Positions 25,401 through 40,400 are shown, numbered from the stretch's first letter. The stretch is 64,000 nucleotides of DNA from Monodelphis domestica (GCF_027887165.1 NC_077227.1:64924607-64988606); one strand, 5' to 3'. Made by a program: numbers and translations. The notes: generated from the sequence alone by a model not told the origin.

Positions 25401-26948
25401 GTGTTATTATTTTCCTTATTTTACAATTGAGGAAAGCAAGGCAGACAGGTTAAGTGATTTATCCAAGTTAATACAGCCAGTAAGTGTCTGAGGTCAAATT
25501 TGAACTCAGGTCTTCTTGACTCTAACCCAGCACTTAATCCACTGTACCATCTAGCTAATTTCTAGGAATCTAAGAGGGAAAATTGGCATCACCTTCCTTC
25601 CAGATCACCCCACTAGAGGAATCAATGGGGTCCCTCCCACAGTTCTATTTGGAGAGCCTAAATTGATAGAACTATTGAGTGGAAATACTTCATTGGTAGA
25701 TTTTCATCCCTTCTGGGGATAGAGAGAAAAGATTGCTTTTAGATGGGTCAATATCTAGCTAGCTTCACTTGGGGGGGGGGTGTATGATGGTGGGAGGTGG
25801 GATGGGGGAAGCAATAATTTCAATATTACCTAGACTAGAGTTCCTCAGATACTTGCTGAATTAAAGACCTTTTTTCTTTGTCCTGACTCATCCCACCCTT
25901 CAAACAGAGAAGTAAGGGAAAAGAATTTATTAGGCAAGAAAAAATGTTGTTTCATAATATCTTTTACAAATAAGTTTTTTTTTTTAATACTTCCATAAAG
26001 GGATGTTAGACCATTGAAGCCAATCCTCATATTTTTTTGGAAGATGAAATTGAGGCACAAAAGAGCAGTTAATGAGTATGCCCAAGATGATACAGATTGA
26101 GTAAGTGGGATTTGAACCCTATGCCTACTTTTGTTTAAAAAAAGAATTTTTTGTTACTAAAAAAATGTGCATTTGTAAAAAGCAACCTAAAATGTTCTTT
26201 ATTCTGAGCAGTCTGTAGTGCTTAAGCAGTTTCTCGTCTTGTATACTGCTAGTCACTAGCCTTGTCCATGGGACATTTGCCCACAGAGTGTCCCTGGAAG
26301 AGCTGACCGGGAATCTGTGGTATAAAGGTCCAGTCCCTGACCAGTCCCCAGAAACCCTCATCCTGTTGTCACTTTGATTCTTCCTTCAAAACAAAACAAA
26401 GCTTGGGAACATGGCAAATAGTGTGAATTTATTTTGCCAGATATTCTTATTCAATAGAAAGATTTTTTTTTCTTTAATTTTTCATTTGTAGAGAAAAGGG
26501 AAACTGGATTATTTTGATAAAAAAAGGAAAGAACTTTAAAAAACAGACAAAATAGAAGGAAACAAGACAGTACAACTGGGAAAGTGCCATTTTGAATTTA
26601 TCATTTATTTTATTTTTTAATTTATTTTTAAATATTTTTCTATGGTTACAAGATTCATGTTCTTTCCCTCCCCTCTTCCCTCTCCCTTCTTGTAGTCGAC
26701 TAGCAATTCCACTGGGTTATACTATTTTATTTTTTAAGAACCTACTTTTATTTTTGAATTACCATTCATTTTAAAAATATAACAACAATAATATATGATG
26801 TGTTATTAAAATGTAATAAACATGCTTATCCAAGAGAAATAAATTCCCACATTAGCTGTGTCTAAAAATCTATGCCTCATTCTTTTTTTCCTCCTTTCTT
26901 CTCATTTTTCTTCACCCTTCCCCAAGAAGGCAGAAAATACAATTAAGG

Positions 26949-27007
<59 letters not shown>

Positions 27008-30000
27008 TCTATTCTACATATTTCCCTATTTCTTGTGTTGTGAAACAAGACACATACTGCTTCCACTATATTTTATTAATTAATTTAATGAATTCTTACC
27101 TTATTTCTTAGAATCAATATTTTATTGATTTCAATATAAAGGAGCTTGGACTAGGCAATGGGAATTAAAGGACTTACCCAGGATCACACAGCTAGGAAAT
27201 GTCTGAAGTCACATTTGAATCCAGGTCTCCCATCCTTACACCTGACTCTTAATCCACTGAGCTACCCAGCTACCCCCTCAATTCCTTTTTTTAAAAAGCA
27301 TATATAGAATATAAGTGAATGATTTCACATAATCCTCTTTTTTTTTTCCTTGTATTTGTTCTTGAAATGTACACTTTTGATTTAAGTTTATAATTTTAAA
27401 AAATATCCCCAAATGGGAACATCTGAATCAGCTCTTTGACTCTGACCATCCAAAGAGAAACATGGGAAGAGGTGGACCATGTAACTTGGAAAAGAATGCT
27501 TCAAATCTAGTTTAATTCTTTGATTGTTTCAAAAAGTTTGTCCCCAGAGAATAAAACTGAAAGGAAAGGAATGAAGGGGAGGAAATATGCCCTTCATTTG
27601 CTTTGAACTCTCATAGGTGAGCCAGAAGAAAGGAGCAAATGAAAATTTTAATTAAAAGCAAAATAAAATGATGTGCCTCCTTCAAGTCAAAATAAAATGT
27701 TTCAATGCCTTTTGTCATTTCAGACATCACCCTTAATCTTCTTCATCTCCACCTTCCCCAATTTGAATCCTTTCTTTTTATAATAATGACGATGTTGATG
27801 ATAAATGTTCAGTTGTTCAGTCCTGTCTGACTCTTTGTGGCTGGTGGACCATAGTATGCCAATACTATCCATGGGGTTTTCTTGGTTAAGATGCTGGAAT
27901 GTTTTGCCATTTCTTTTTCCAGTGGGTTAAAGCAAACAGAAGTTAAGTGACTTGCCCAGACCCACACAGCTAGTGAGTGTCTGGAGCCTGGATTTGAACT
28001 TGAGACTGGAAAAGGGGAGACAGAGGAAGAGATGACTGTCCTTTAAATATTGAAAGGTAGTTATATGGAATAGTAATAAAAATAACAATAGTGAACATAG
28101 AACTTTTTGAGAAGCAGGGCTCATAAGAGAATGATAAGGAATGTAACCAAAATTAGAAGGGAAGCAACAAATTGGGAAAAAATCTTCATAACAAAAACCT
28201 GACAAAGGTCTAATTACTCAGATTTATAAAGAGCTAAACCAGTTGTACAAAAAATCAAGCCATTCTCCAATTGAAAAATGGGCAAGGGACATGAATAGGC
28301 AGTTTTCAGTTAAAGAAATCAAAACTATTAATAAGCACATGAAAAAATGTTCTAAATCTCTTATAATCAGAGAGATGCAAATCAAAACAACTCTGAGGTA
28401 TCACCTCACACCTAGCAGATTGGCCAACATGACAGCTATGGAAAGTAATGAATACTGGAGGGGATGTGGCAAAGTGGGGACACTAATTCATTGCTGGTGG
28501 AGTTGTGAATTGATCCAACCATTCTGGAGGGCAATTTGGAACTATGCCCAAAGGGCGCTAAAAGACTGCCTGCCCTTTGATCCAGCCATATGTCACTGCT
28601 GGGTTTGTACCCCAAAGAGATAATAAGGAAAAGGACTTGTACAAGAATATTCATAACTGCACTCTTTGTGGTGGCCAAAAACTGGAAAATGAGGGGATGC
28701 CCTTTAATTGGGGAATGGCTGAACAAATTGTGGTATATGTTGGTGATGGAATACTATTGTGCTAAAAGGAATAATAAAGTGGAGGAAATCCATGGAGTCT
28801 GGAACAACCTCCAGGAAGTGATGCAGAGTGAGAGGAGCAGAACCAGGAGAACATTGTACACAGAGACTGATACATTGTGGTACAATCGAACATAATGGAC
28901 TTCTCCATTAGTGTCAATGCAATGTCCCTGAACAATCTGCAGGGATCTAGAAGAAAAAACACTATCCTCAAGCAGAGGATAAACTGAGGGAGTAAAAACA
29001 CGGAGGAAAGGCAACTGCTTGACTACAGGGGTTGAGGGGATATTATTGAGGAGAGACGCTAAAGGAGCGCCCTAATGCAAATACCAACAACAAGGAAACA
29101 GGTTCGGAGCAAGGACACATGCGATACCCAGTGAAATCGTGCGTTGGCCAGGGGAGGGGTGGCAGGGGGTGGGGAGGAAAAGAAAATGATCTCTGTTTCC
29201 AATGAATAATGTTTGAAAATGACCAAAGAAAATAATGTTTAAAAACTAAAAAAAAAAAGAGAGAGAATGATAAGGTCAGGAAAATCTGAAGTTCTTGTAC
29301 AATTACCATGGACAAGTCATTTAACCTCTAAATGCCCCCAGGTGCCAAACATGGGTGTTTCAGGGTATGGGGTGTTTCAGGGAGAACTGGCACCTCTGGT
29401 GGGAGCGTTTGCTGAGCCCTTTTAGGGCTTGCTCCTCTACCTTTGGTATCTAATTTTCTACCAACTCTCACCTGAGGCTCCAAGAAGTACTAGTATGTGC
29501 TGCGGCCATACCTTGGTAAAAGTGTCCAGGCAGACAGATTGATGGTAAATGAGTTAGGGGGGTTTCTAATCCCCCAGGCATGTGAAGACTTCAGATGTGA
29601 ATAATTTCTGCCAGCAGCCTTCAAAGACTGTAGGCACTCTGGAGCACTTTGAGCTTGGTCAGCTATTGAAGATGCCAAGGTCATCCCACTTCATCCCAGG
29701 CCATTGCCATTCATGCTGACTTTTGTCTTGCCACTGGGCTTGGATGACTCTGGAAGAGAGTGAGGCTAATGGCTTTGGGCAACTCTGTGTCACTTTAGTT
29801 TAATTTATGATGAGTCAAGACCTCACCTTGTGATGTCATTGGTCCTCTTTAAAAAAAAAAAAAGGAAGGACAAACAGCAACAACTTCCCCCAGACCACTC
29901 TCTAAGACTAAGAGGTTTAAATATTTTAAACACATTTTTCTGATTGGAGTGTCAGAAAGCCAAGCAATAAACTCTTTCCCAAGCCCTCCTTTATAGAGGT

Positions 30001-33000
30001 CTCAGAATTTTCCATCTAATTATGCATCTTCTTCTTTGCCTCTCTTTCTTAGCTCCTAAGCTCCCCACCCCTTCCATCTTCCTCTTTGCCTCCTTCCCTT
30101 AGATCTTCAACTCCCCACCCCTTCTATCTTCCTCTTCCCTCCCCACCCCCCAGATTGTAAGCTCCTTAAGGGCAGGAACTATTTTTCTTTTCAATGCCTG
30201 GCTCTTTGCAGGTCTTAATAAATGTTTACTGATGATTGACATTATCTTATTTGAGCCTCTGGAACATCCTTATAACTAGATCTTCCCCCATTGCTTATTC
30301 CTCGATCCATGGACATTGACCTCCTTGGTTTTTTGCAAACAAGACACTCCATCTGTCTCCAAGGATTTTTACTAGCTGTCTCATCCTTGGGATACTCTAC
30401 CTCTTTATCTCTACCTCCTTGGCTTCCTTCCAAGCGAAATGGAAATCCTATGGTCTGTAAGAAGCCCTTTTTGATTTCCCCTTAATGCTAGTTCCATTCC
30501 TCTCTTGATTATCCAGAGGGGCCAGTCATTCAACCACTAGGCATCAAAGTATCTACCATGTATCAGGAACCCCACTAAGCACTCAAGACTCAAAATGATG
30601 GCAAAAGGCAATCTCTGTTCTCAAAGAGCTTCACTGTTTAATGCAGCAGACAATTTAGGAGCAAACAAGGTATAGACAGTAAATTGAACATAATCCCTAG
30701 GAAGAGGGCAGTACTATTAGTGCCTAAAATCACAAAAGTGCTAACAGGAAGAGTCGTAATGAGTACAGAATGGAGAGTGAAGATGAAAAAAATATTTGGG
30801 AAGTTAAGGTCTTGTTATTTATTAGCAGAGGTATCAAGTCATGGATAGGCAAAAGAAAGTTCTTTTTCAGCTTACTCTTAGAAATTTAGAAGTTAATTAT
30901 TAACATAATGCTGAAATTATTGCATGCTTCTTCTTTTTTTTTAAACAAAAACCCTGAGCATTGTTTTAGGAATGTTTGCTTTAGGAACTTGTATAGATTT
31001 TTTTTTGAGTGGGTATAAAATAAGATGGGAAGAATTGCTAAAGGGGAGGGGGATGTTATTTTCTAGTTTAAGGTTATTGTTTAGCCTCAGAGGACTTTGT
31101 AGTAGTTTCTTGGTCTCCTATTTCTATCATATCTTGACTTTTCTTGACTTCATTTGGGGTTTTCTTGGCAAAGATCTTGGAGTGGTTTGCCATTTCCTTC
31201 TCTAGCTCATTTTACAGATGAGAAAACAGAGGTAAGAGTTAGGTTGGATTTTTCAGTAAGGAACCAGACTGAGTTTTTGATGCTGTCCTAGCTCCTTTGG
31301 TTAGACTTCTATTCTAACTCAGATGAGTCAGGTTAGTTTTGTTGTTTTCTTCACGTGTTTGTAGACTGTATACTTGGCTTGGATTGGCTTAATCATTGGA
31401 TTGGGGGAGTGGAGGGAGGGGGAAGAAAATGGGTGAATCAATATAAATCTATTGTCAATGTCAGAAAAATGTGTCAAAGTAACCTATTGATAGTAGGTAA
31501 TACCTTTGTATACACTGCCTCTGACTCTATGTATAACCTAAACCAAGCCATTAAAGGAATGAATCATGAAGTACTATTTGTTAGGTATTGTTAATCTTCA
31601 GAAATATACATAAAGACAGTTCCTGCCCTCGTGGAGTTTCCATTCCAGGGGAGGAGCGGAAGGAGACAAGGCACAAAGGATACTGAAAAGACCATAGAGG
31701 AAGATTGGGAACATGGTGGAGAACAACCAATATGGAGCCAGGAGAGGAATGAAGTTGTGACTGTGACTGGTAGTTTGCTTACCATAGAGATTCTGGGAGG
31801 GACCAACCAATCACTGGCAGTGTGTACATCTAGTGAGAGAAGACCAAGAGTAGGTGGATACAGTGAATGGAGTGCTAGACCTCAGTTTCTTCACTTCTAA
31901 AATGGAGTTAATATTCTCAATAATAGGATAGTTGTTGGAGTGGATCCCCAACTTTTGAAAGTTGTTTAGAGTACTCTAATGCAATGGTGAGCTGTCACTA
32001 TTATACACAGGATGAAGATGTGTAGTTAGTGAAAAACAACTGCATGTGTAGGAAATGAAATACTACAGTTAGAAAAGAAATTAGCTTAGCCCCTCTCTTC
32101 ATGCAGAAATCAATCCTCTTGGTGCTGGTAGAACCCAGGGATTCTGAAATAGAGGCGAGGGAGTACAGTCTGTTCATGGAAAGGAGATTGTCTATGAGAG
32201 TGAGGGGTGGAATGATAGTGTGATCAAAGGCTGGGAAGCCAGTTTCTCTAGAGTGGAGAATATGTGGGGAATTATTTGAAATAATACTGATATGGTAGGT
32301 GAGAGTGTCAGATTATGGAGGGCCTTAAATGGTAGGTTGTGGAATTTGTATTTTTTTTCCCCTGGAAGCAATAGGGAGTCATGGTAGATTTTTGTAAATG
32401 AGATTTATGTAGTCAGACTTGTGAATTAAGAATATCAGTATGGCAGGCATATGGGAAAAGATTGGAGATGGAAGAGAAGACAAGAAAAGAGAAGTGAGAA
32501 GACCATTTATTTTACTAGTTTAGGGTGACAATGATGAGGGCTTGAATTATGGTAGAAACTTGAAAGTCAAGAGAAGGGACTGGATGCAAAATATGATGTA
32601 GAGATGGATGGACAAGACTTGGGAGCATTGATTATGGGGAGATGAGGGAGAAGGAATAGTCAGGGATAACTCTTCATACTTTCATCTCTAATAAAATACA
32701 AGCTCAGGGCAGCTAGGTGGCTCAAGGGAATGAAGAGCCAGGTCTAGAGATGGGAGGTTCTGGGTTCAGAAATGGCCCCAGGCATTTCCTAGTTGTGTGA
32801 CTCTAGGCAAGTCACTTAACTCAATTGCCTAGTCATCATTGCTCTTCTGTCTTGGAATTGATACTTGTTCTAAGACAGAAAATTAGTTTTAAAAGAAAAT
32901 AGAATATAAATTCCCTCGAGTCACAAATTTCTGTTTTGCTTTTGTGTGTCTAGATGCTAGCTGGGTGTTTTTTTTTTTTTCTGGTGAGAGGGAAGAACAT

Positions 33001-34347
33001 GTGCCCCAGAATCTGATTCTATGAATTTAGATTAGCAACTCTTATGGAATTTATAGCCATAGAGAGTTGTCTGGGGATTCCTTTAGAGGTTAATTAATGT
33101 ACTTGTCCATGATTACACAGAACGTATCACAGTTAGGACTTGAACTCATGTCTTGACTGTTTCCTAGAGGGTTAAGTACAGATCCCCAAGAATAGATCTT
33201 AGATTTCTTTTTTTTTCTTTTAACCCTTACCTTCCATCTTAGAAGCAATACTGTACATTGGTTCTAAGGCAGAAGAGAGGCAAGGGTTACTAGGCACTGG
33301 GGGTTAAAGTGACTTGCTCAGAGTCTCACAGCTAGGAAGTGACTAAGGCCAGATTTGAACCCCCCTATTAGGCTTGGCTCTCAATCCACTGAGCCACCTA
33401 GCTACCCCTAGGTCTTGGATTTCTAGGCAGCTTTTCTTAAAACTTTGCTTGGTCTGAAACAGAAATCTGATCCAAGAAGTGAGAATAGCTTACATAACTG
33501 CTTGTGCCTCAGGTTGATAAGAGAACTAGAACTGTAATCTTACTAATTCCAAAAAGTTCATCTTCTCTGTCTGATCTGAACCAGAACATTTTAGAGGGCT
33601 GGAGCAGGTATTTGCAGTTTCTCCTAAAATGATCCCATTCCCTCGTGAAAATCAGTAAGACAAGAGTTTCTTTGTTCTGGGGCTGGAAAACTGCTCAATT
33701 CATATAGTAGTTTGACAGCAGATTTCTTTTAAAGAGCCCCCACCCCATTGTATCCTTGGCACTAGGGCCTGCCCTTCGAGTGGCTCTGCCTGTTATGTTG
33801 TTCAGATGGATTGTGACGATGCCTCTGATGTTGATCTGGCTGCCTGCGTATTACACCAAGAGTGCTGTAAAGATGGACTTTGTTGCCCATGGACTCAGTT
33901 TAATTTCTGTTCTCTTCTCTTTCTTCTTCCCAGTTAGCTGGAGTGGTTTTTCTTGCTGTTGGACTCTGGGCATGGAGTGAGAAGGTAAGAGCACCCTTGA
34001 ACTGTAGCTCTTTAAATATTTGAAGACAGCAGCATGTCCTATGTCCTTCCCAGCCACCCACCCACTCCCCCTTCCCCAAAACTCCCTATACTCCTCCAGC
34101 CATGCAGCAAGGCAGCCTTTGTCTGCTTTTGGCAGGATGCCAGGGCTGCTATTGACTACAACAAATGCTAGTTCAGACTTGACTTTTCCTCTTTAATTTT
34201 TTTTTTTAATGTAGCCTCATGCATTATTTGTGCTGGGGTCGAAAAGTTTGAATTGATTAAAATCCACTAAAAGTCAGTACTTAAAAATCATTCATTCATC
34301 CATTTATTTGTTTATCTATTTATTTGTTCATTTATATATCTATTTGT

Positions 34348-34400
<53 letters not shown>

Positions 34401-37400
34401 AGCCCTTAACTTCCATCTTGAAATCAATACTGCGTATTGGTTGCAAGGCAGAAGTATGGTATGGGTTAGGCAATGGAGGTTAAGTGACTTGCCCAGGTCA
34501 CATAGCTGAGAAGTGTCTGAGGCCAGATTTGAACCTAGGACCTCCCATCTCTAGGCCTGGTTCTCAATCCACTGAACTATTCAGCTTCCCCCAAACCAGG
34601 ACTTTTAAATGATATTTTTGACCTTTGAATCATGGGAACTTTCACTTGGAAGGGCCACTAGTGTTTGGTTTATCCAACCTCTTTTTCAGTGCAGGAATAG
34701 TCTTCAACAGAATTTCTGATTGCTATCTAGCTGCTTCTTCCAACTTTCTCAGTGATGGAGGAAGTGTGTTGTCTCTCAAAGTGATCCCTTCTACGTTGGG
34801 ATGATTCTACATATAAGAAAATTATTCCTTACATTATGCCCAGTTCTGCTCCCCTATACACAAATTCCCTATATACACATATAATAAATTTTAAACATTC
34901 TGGATTCCTAAGTTTTTAGTTCCTAGTTTCTGAGAATCTCCACTGATTCTTTACCTCCTTCCTAGCTGAAGCTTCTAGATAATACTGTTTATCATTAGAA
35001 TGTGACTTTGATAATGACCAGAAATTGGACCATTGACTAATTCTATAGAAATAAAGCTTACATATCTAGGTTTTTTTTTTCTTGAAAAGTCCAGGGAAAG
35101 TTGTTTATTAAACTGAGGATCAGGATCTAGCATGATCCATTACCAGAGCCAGAGAAAACATGCTTAGTAATGTCTTTGTTGGGGTCCAGTAATTGCATGA
35201 TTGTTGTTGTTGAATCATTTTTTAGTCATGTCTGACTCTTCATGATCCCATTTGGGGTTTTCTTGGCAAAGATCCTAGAGTAGTTTGCCATTTCTTTCTC
35301 TGGTTCATTTTATAAAGGAAACTGAAGCAAACAGGGTTAAGAGACTTGCCTAGGGTCACACTGCTAGAAGGTATTTGGGGCCAGATTTGATCTTGAGAAG
35401 AAGAGTCTAGCATCATAGTCTTATTCTTATCCTCATGTTTATCCTTCATTTTCAAAGAAGCTCAATGACATTGCATTAAAATTGCCGGTAAGGAGCAGGT
35501 ACCAAAAGTCTAGCCAAATGAGAAGTGGTGGAAAGATCATAGAATACTAGGTTCAGGGCCTTGGTCTGCCTTGGTCTGCTATTCTATTCTCTGTGTGGAT
35601 CTTTTCTGATCGTTCAGTGTCCCAATTCTTATTGAAAGTGTTAGATTCAATAGACAAATGATCTTTAAAGGTTTATTCAATTTCATGATCCTTATTTGAA
35701 AAGTCTGCTCTCTGGAGGGATGGCTGGGGGATTTGGGGAAGAAGTTAAGGGATGTCTGTGGTGTCCCTTCATTGCCTCAAGTGCCCCAAATACTGTTCTT
35801 TTAGGCAGCTGGTTACCACCTCTGGAGTGAAGACATTAAGCTGGAAGTGGTGTTTTTGAAACTCCTGCAAACCTTGGACTTGTAGCACCACCTTGTGGGA
35901 GCTTCAGTCCTTGTCGCTACAATTGGGTTGTGTGCATTTGGTTAAGAGCTTCATTGTTTTCAGAATTTACCCCAAACATTTATGTTATTTGCCAAGAAGC
36001 TGAAGCCTTACCTGGAGACAATAATGTTCATTCTCCTTCCCATTTTGTTCCATATTGAAAAGAGCCAAAGATCAAGCCTCGCTTTATTACATGGATTAAC
36101 TTAGTGGCTAAATGCCAGGCACAAAGCCCGAAGTCCATTGCCTTTCTTCCTCCCTCTTTTTAAGAGTTTTCATTCTTTTTCATCAAAGGCAACTTGGAAC
36201 CTCTTCTCTTAAAGTTGGGCTGAATGTTTGTCTTGGAGAGGCCCTGTGGTGTAGTTGTTTGAGCTTTGGGCTTGGATTCACAGCCAGGTTTGAATCCTTC
36301 TTCAGTGGTAGTAATATAATTGTATGCCCCTGTCCAAATCTCTTAACCACTCTGGAATTTATTTTTCTTCTCTGTAAAATGAGGGAGTTGGACTTCATGA
36401 CCTCAAAGAAGCCTCTTCTAGATTCAACTTTGGAGTGCTTGAAGTTATTATAATGATGATGATAACAATAATAATAATTTCAGTTCTAGTATCCTATTAA
36501 TAATAATCCCCTTGAGTCTTCAGATGGTACAAGAATTCACACCCCTAACGTCTCAGTCATTGTTGAATACTCTGTGTATTCAGCTCTTTGGGGGTGATAT
36601 GAGAAAAGGGGAAAGGGCAGGTCCTGCCTTCGTTGCTTGTAGTCTAGTGAGGGAAACGAGCCTGATACACACAAAACCAGTATGAGACAGGTATGATGGA
36701 TGTTATATGGTACACGTTATCTTTGGCATCATTTTCTTCTTCCTTATTCTAGGTTAGCTCCCAATTTTAACCTCTAAGTCTTCTTATCTCCCATCTTTGT
36801 TTTACACAGTTGCCAAATTAATACTCCAAATGGATCAAAATCCATCAGTTTCCTTATCTCCCAAGTGAAAAAATATAAATTCCTGAGCAGAGCATTTAAG
36901 CACTATACTCCTCTTCCCCCCAAGTCTGCTTCTAAGCAATATTTTCAAACTTCCTTCATAATCTCTCTATTTCACATAATCTACTCTCTAGCCATGGGGC
37001 AGCCAACTTGTACTCTCCTGCCTCCCCATTTATTTGTACTGGCTTCCATTTTGGAAAGGACTCATTCTATATTGTAACTTGTTTAAAAAATCCCTGCCTT
37101 CTTTCAATGCATAATTTATATGTCACCTTCTATAGGAAGCCTTTTTTTGTTTTTGCCTTCCTCAGATTTTCCTATAGTACATTGTCTGGATTTCTCCTTT
37201 GTTTTTGTTTTTTTCCCCCGACTCCTACACTTTTGTATCATACTTATTTATGTTCATTATGTCCATTCTGTGTGTCCTTCCTTTCCTCCTCCCCCAAGTT
37301 GGATTCCTTCCTTCCTTCCTTCCTTCCTTCCTTCCTTCCTTCCTTCCTTCCTTCCTTCCTTCCTTCCTTCCTTCCTTCCTTCCTTCCTTCCTTCCTTCCT

Positions 37401-40400
37401 TCCTTCCTTCCTTCCTTCCTTCCTTCCTTCCGTCCTCCCTCCCTCCCTCCCTCCCTCCCTCCCTCCTTTCTTCCTTCCCTCCCTCCCTCCCTACCTCTCT
37501 CTCTCTCTCCCTTACCCATACCTTCCATATTAAAATCAATACCATATATATTGGTTCTAAGGCAGAAGAGTGGTAAGGGCTAGGCAATAGGGGATAAGTG
37601 GCTTGCCCAGCATCAACAGACTTGAATCCAGGACCTCCCATCTCTAGGACTGGCTCTCAATTCACTAAGCCACCCAGCTGCCCCTATAAATTTTTTTACC
37701 CTTACCTTTTTATCCCTGGCCTTTAGCATAAAGACTTGCATATTATAGATATACAATAGTAAATAATAAATTAAGAATAATAAATATTTGTTGAATTGCT
37801 GAATTTTAATAATTAACATAAGGAAGGCTTCATGAAAAAGGAGGGTGTACCCCATGGGATGATTTTCTTTTTGGTTAACCTAGTCTGACCTCAATATTTC
37901 TCTTGTAAGTTAATGTAAGTACCTTGAAGGCAAAAACAAGTGTATTTAGTTTAATTTATAAATTTGAAAGTAGATCTCCTTTGAAGATGCTCTTGACCTC
38001 CCTTTCAACGCTCTGCTGTCTCTTTGACTCTTTCCAGGGTGTGCTCTCAGACCTGACCAAAGTGACCCGTCTCCATGGCGTGGATCCTGTCGTGTTGGTC
38101 CTGATTGTGGGAGTGGTGATGTTCACACTGGGCTTTGCTGGTTGTGTGGGAGCCCTGAGGGAAAACATCTGTCTCCTGAAGTTCGTAAGTAACCTTGGCT
38201 CAGCCATAAGGGAATGGTGGTGGGAAGTGGAAGGAGAAATTAGGAGCAAATTTCCCTGCTCAGCTGGAAAACCAAGAAAGGGTGATGTTGTCCAGTCTGG
38301 GGAGCCATATGCCTATGGCAATCCCCATTAGTCAATCATAGTCTACCAATTAATATTGTTTTTGAAGGCTTTGACTTGGTTAGTACTAGAGTTATTTATT
38401 GCTTCTCTGCCCCTCAACACAGGCACAACTCTAGGACACATGGGAATATCCAGTGGGGAAGGGACCTGATTCCCTAGAGTTCAGATCAATAAACCATCGA
38501 TTCCCTCCCATTAATTTGTATTTCCATGTGCCACTCTTCCCTTCCTTCATCCCCCATCTCTCCATTGAATAATATATAATGCAAACCCCTCAGAACGATC
38601 ACTTTTCGATAGAATTAAATGAGAAATGTTTGTGGATTTTGAGAAAGTAGAGTTACATTTAGATAAATTCATTTTGAGAAACTTTCAATTACAATTCAGT
38701 AGGATCTGGTGGGAAAACACCTGTTACATTGCTTTGCGATGTATTATTTCTTATATTTATTGAATCATTCTGTATTCCCTGTTCTGAATTTAGATAGCAC
38801 ACATGGAATGTTTTATGTGCTTCTCTCCTCTCTACCCTAGATGGTCTCTAAAGGTCTGCTAGCTCTAACATTTCCTAGTTCTGTACAAATCTGCAATTTC
38901 CTTGTGACTGTTGCAGTGGGTAGAGGCTTAGTGAGTCAATTAGCAAGCACAGAGACATATCCTAAGGGTGAAATACTGTGCTAGATGTCCTAGGAACTGG
39001 AAAAACCAGCATGATACAGTGCAAAGTCTGCTGAATTTAGGATCAGAGGACCTGGGTTTGAATTTGCGCCTTAGTGCTTTAGTCATAAAATGAGTGAGTT
39101 AGAATAGTCGTTCCTTCCCAATTCATGAAATAAATGGTAGTAATAGTGTGTTACATAGCAATATAGTATAACAAAGATGAATGATACTTTGTTGTTCAGT
39201 CCTTTCAGTTGGGTTAGACTTTCGTGGACCCATTTGGGGTTTTCCTGACAAGATACTGAGAGCAGTTTGCCATTTCCTTCTCCAATTATATGATGCTATT
39301 ATACATTTTATGCTATTATACAATGTGACTATATTGATATGTTATTATATTACCACAATCAATAAATCTGTGATTGTGACCTATACGATGGGCTTGTAGA
39401 GCTTTTGCCCTATTGAGGAAAATTCAATGTGGATCCTCAGGTTTTAATAGATAAGTATTACACGAGGCTTCCAGTAATGTGAATATAGAGTCAATCTCAC
39501 AGCCAAGAACATTGAGGTTCAAATGACTCCTGGCAAACAACTTAACCTGCTTCAGGTAACAGGTAGCAAAAACTCCCTGATGTGGCTGTGGGTGGTCCCA
39601 ACTAGATTAAAATGTAATTGGAAAATATTTAGGAAAATAAATAAAAATACAATTGAACATGAATAATGCTAATCTGTGGTTTTCTAACTCAACATGCAGC
39701 CTTCAGGGATCCTTTTGTGAGCTTTTCCCATTTCTGTATGAATTTGACATCACTGCTCTAGGCAACAAAGAGTTAGTAGAGAAACAGTAGAGAAGAACCT
39801 AGCTTGCATTGGTAGGTAAAGTTCCTCTGGCATCTCCCTATCACATTCGCAGTCAAACACCATTCATAGCCCTTGTTCCTGTCCCAAATGGTAAATATTA
39901 GAGAGGCTCGGAGAAAAGGGATCCCTTATATATTGCAGAAGAGTGGGACAGTTCTCACAGGGGGCTCCAGTCTGGAGAGTTTGGGGAATCATTTCCTTTT
40001 TCTCTTCCTCTCACTTTTCCCCCTCTTTTTAGTTCTGTGGGGCTATTGTGCTGATATTTTTCCTGGAGCTGGCAGTAGCGATGTTGGCCTTCCTGTTCCA
40101 AGACTGGGTGAGAGACAGGTTCAGGGAGTTCTTCGAGATCAATATCAAGTCTTACCGAGATGACATCGATCTGCAGAACCTCATTGACTCCTTGCAGAAA
40201 GCTGTAAGTCACCCTGTCCTTTGGTGGGTGTCCTTGCCCCCATGACAGCTTTTTCTTTGCCTTTTTCCTGTTCTGGGATTTTAAAGCTGATGCTTCATCT
40301 TAAGCATCCCAGGCCTAGAAGACAGCCAGAGAAAATGCCTGGAGCTGAGAGGTGGAATGTCCTATTAATGGAATAGCAGGGAGGCCAGTGTCCTTGGGTG

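Larger units (their letters stand above)
10402..33933 (+). other. TSPAN14: TSPAN14 intron 2 (23.5 kb)
   Basis: A long repeat-rich intron between residues 27 and 28. It contains about a dozen SINEs, an old L1 3' end (13.46-13.92 kb), a (TTCC)n tract (15.13 kb), a large ancient repeat (16.5-17.6 kb), an inverted duplication (19.2-20.05 kb), an L1 reverse-transcriptase relic (21.2 kb), a CA microsatellite (26.95 kb) and a truncated L1 with target duplication (28.13-29.27 kb). Stretches at 12.06-12.36 and 18.95-19.24 kb show no repeat signature. Confidence 0.85.
33985..38037 (+). other. TSPAN14: TSPAN14 intron 3
   Basis: It holds a (TATC)n tract fused to an antisense SINE (34.35-34.59 kb), an RTE-tail SINE (35.2 kb), a MIR-like relic (36.24 kb) and a long (TTCC)n/(CCCT)n tract fused to another SINE (37.30-37.68 kb). 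The rest shows nothing recognisable. Confidence 0.85.
38185..40032 (+). other. TSPAN14: TSPAN14 intron 4
   Basis: Mostly unique-looking DNA with a MIR-like piece (about 39.01-39.12 kb), an RTE-tail SINE fragment (39.19 kb) and a diverged repeat at 39597-39775 that is related to the arms of the inverted duplication at 2.7/3.6 kb. Confidence 0.8.

Noticed and set aside
28436..29014. Minus-strand frames across the L1 copy
   Set aside because: They are antisense shadows of the L1 3' end.
33756..33980. 74-codon plus frame running into TSPAN14 exon 3
   Set aside because: It overlaps the exon in a different frame; the conserved tetraspanin frame starts at 33934.
37008..37641. Open frames up to 191 codons on both strands
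   Set aside because: Same cause: a (TTCC)n/(CCCT)n tract plus SINE within TSPAN14 intron 3.
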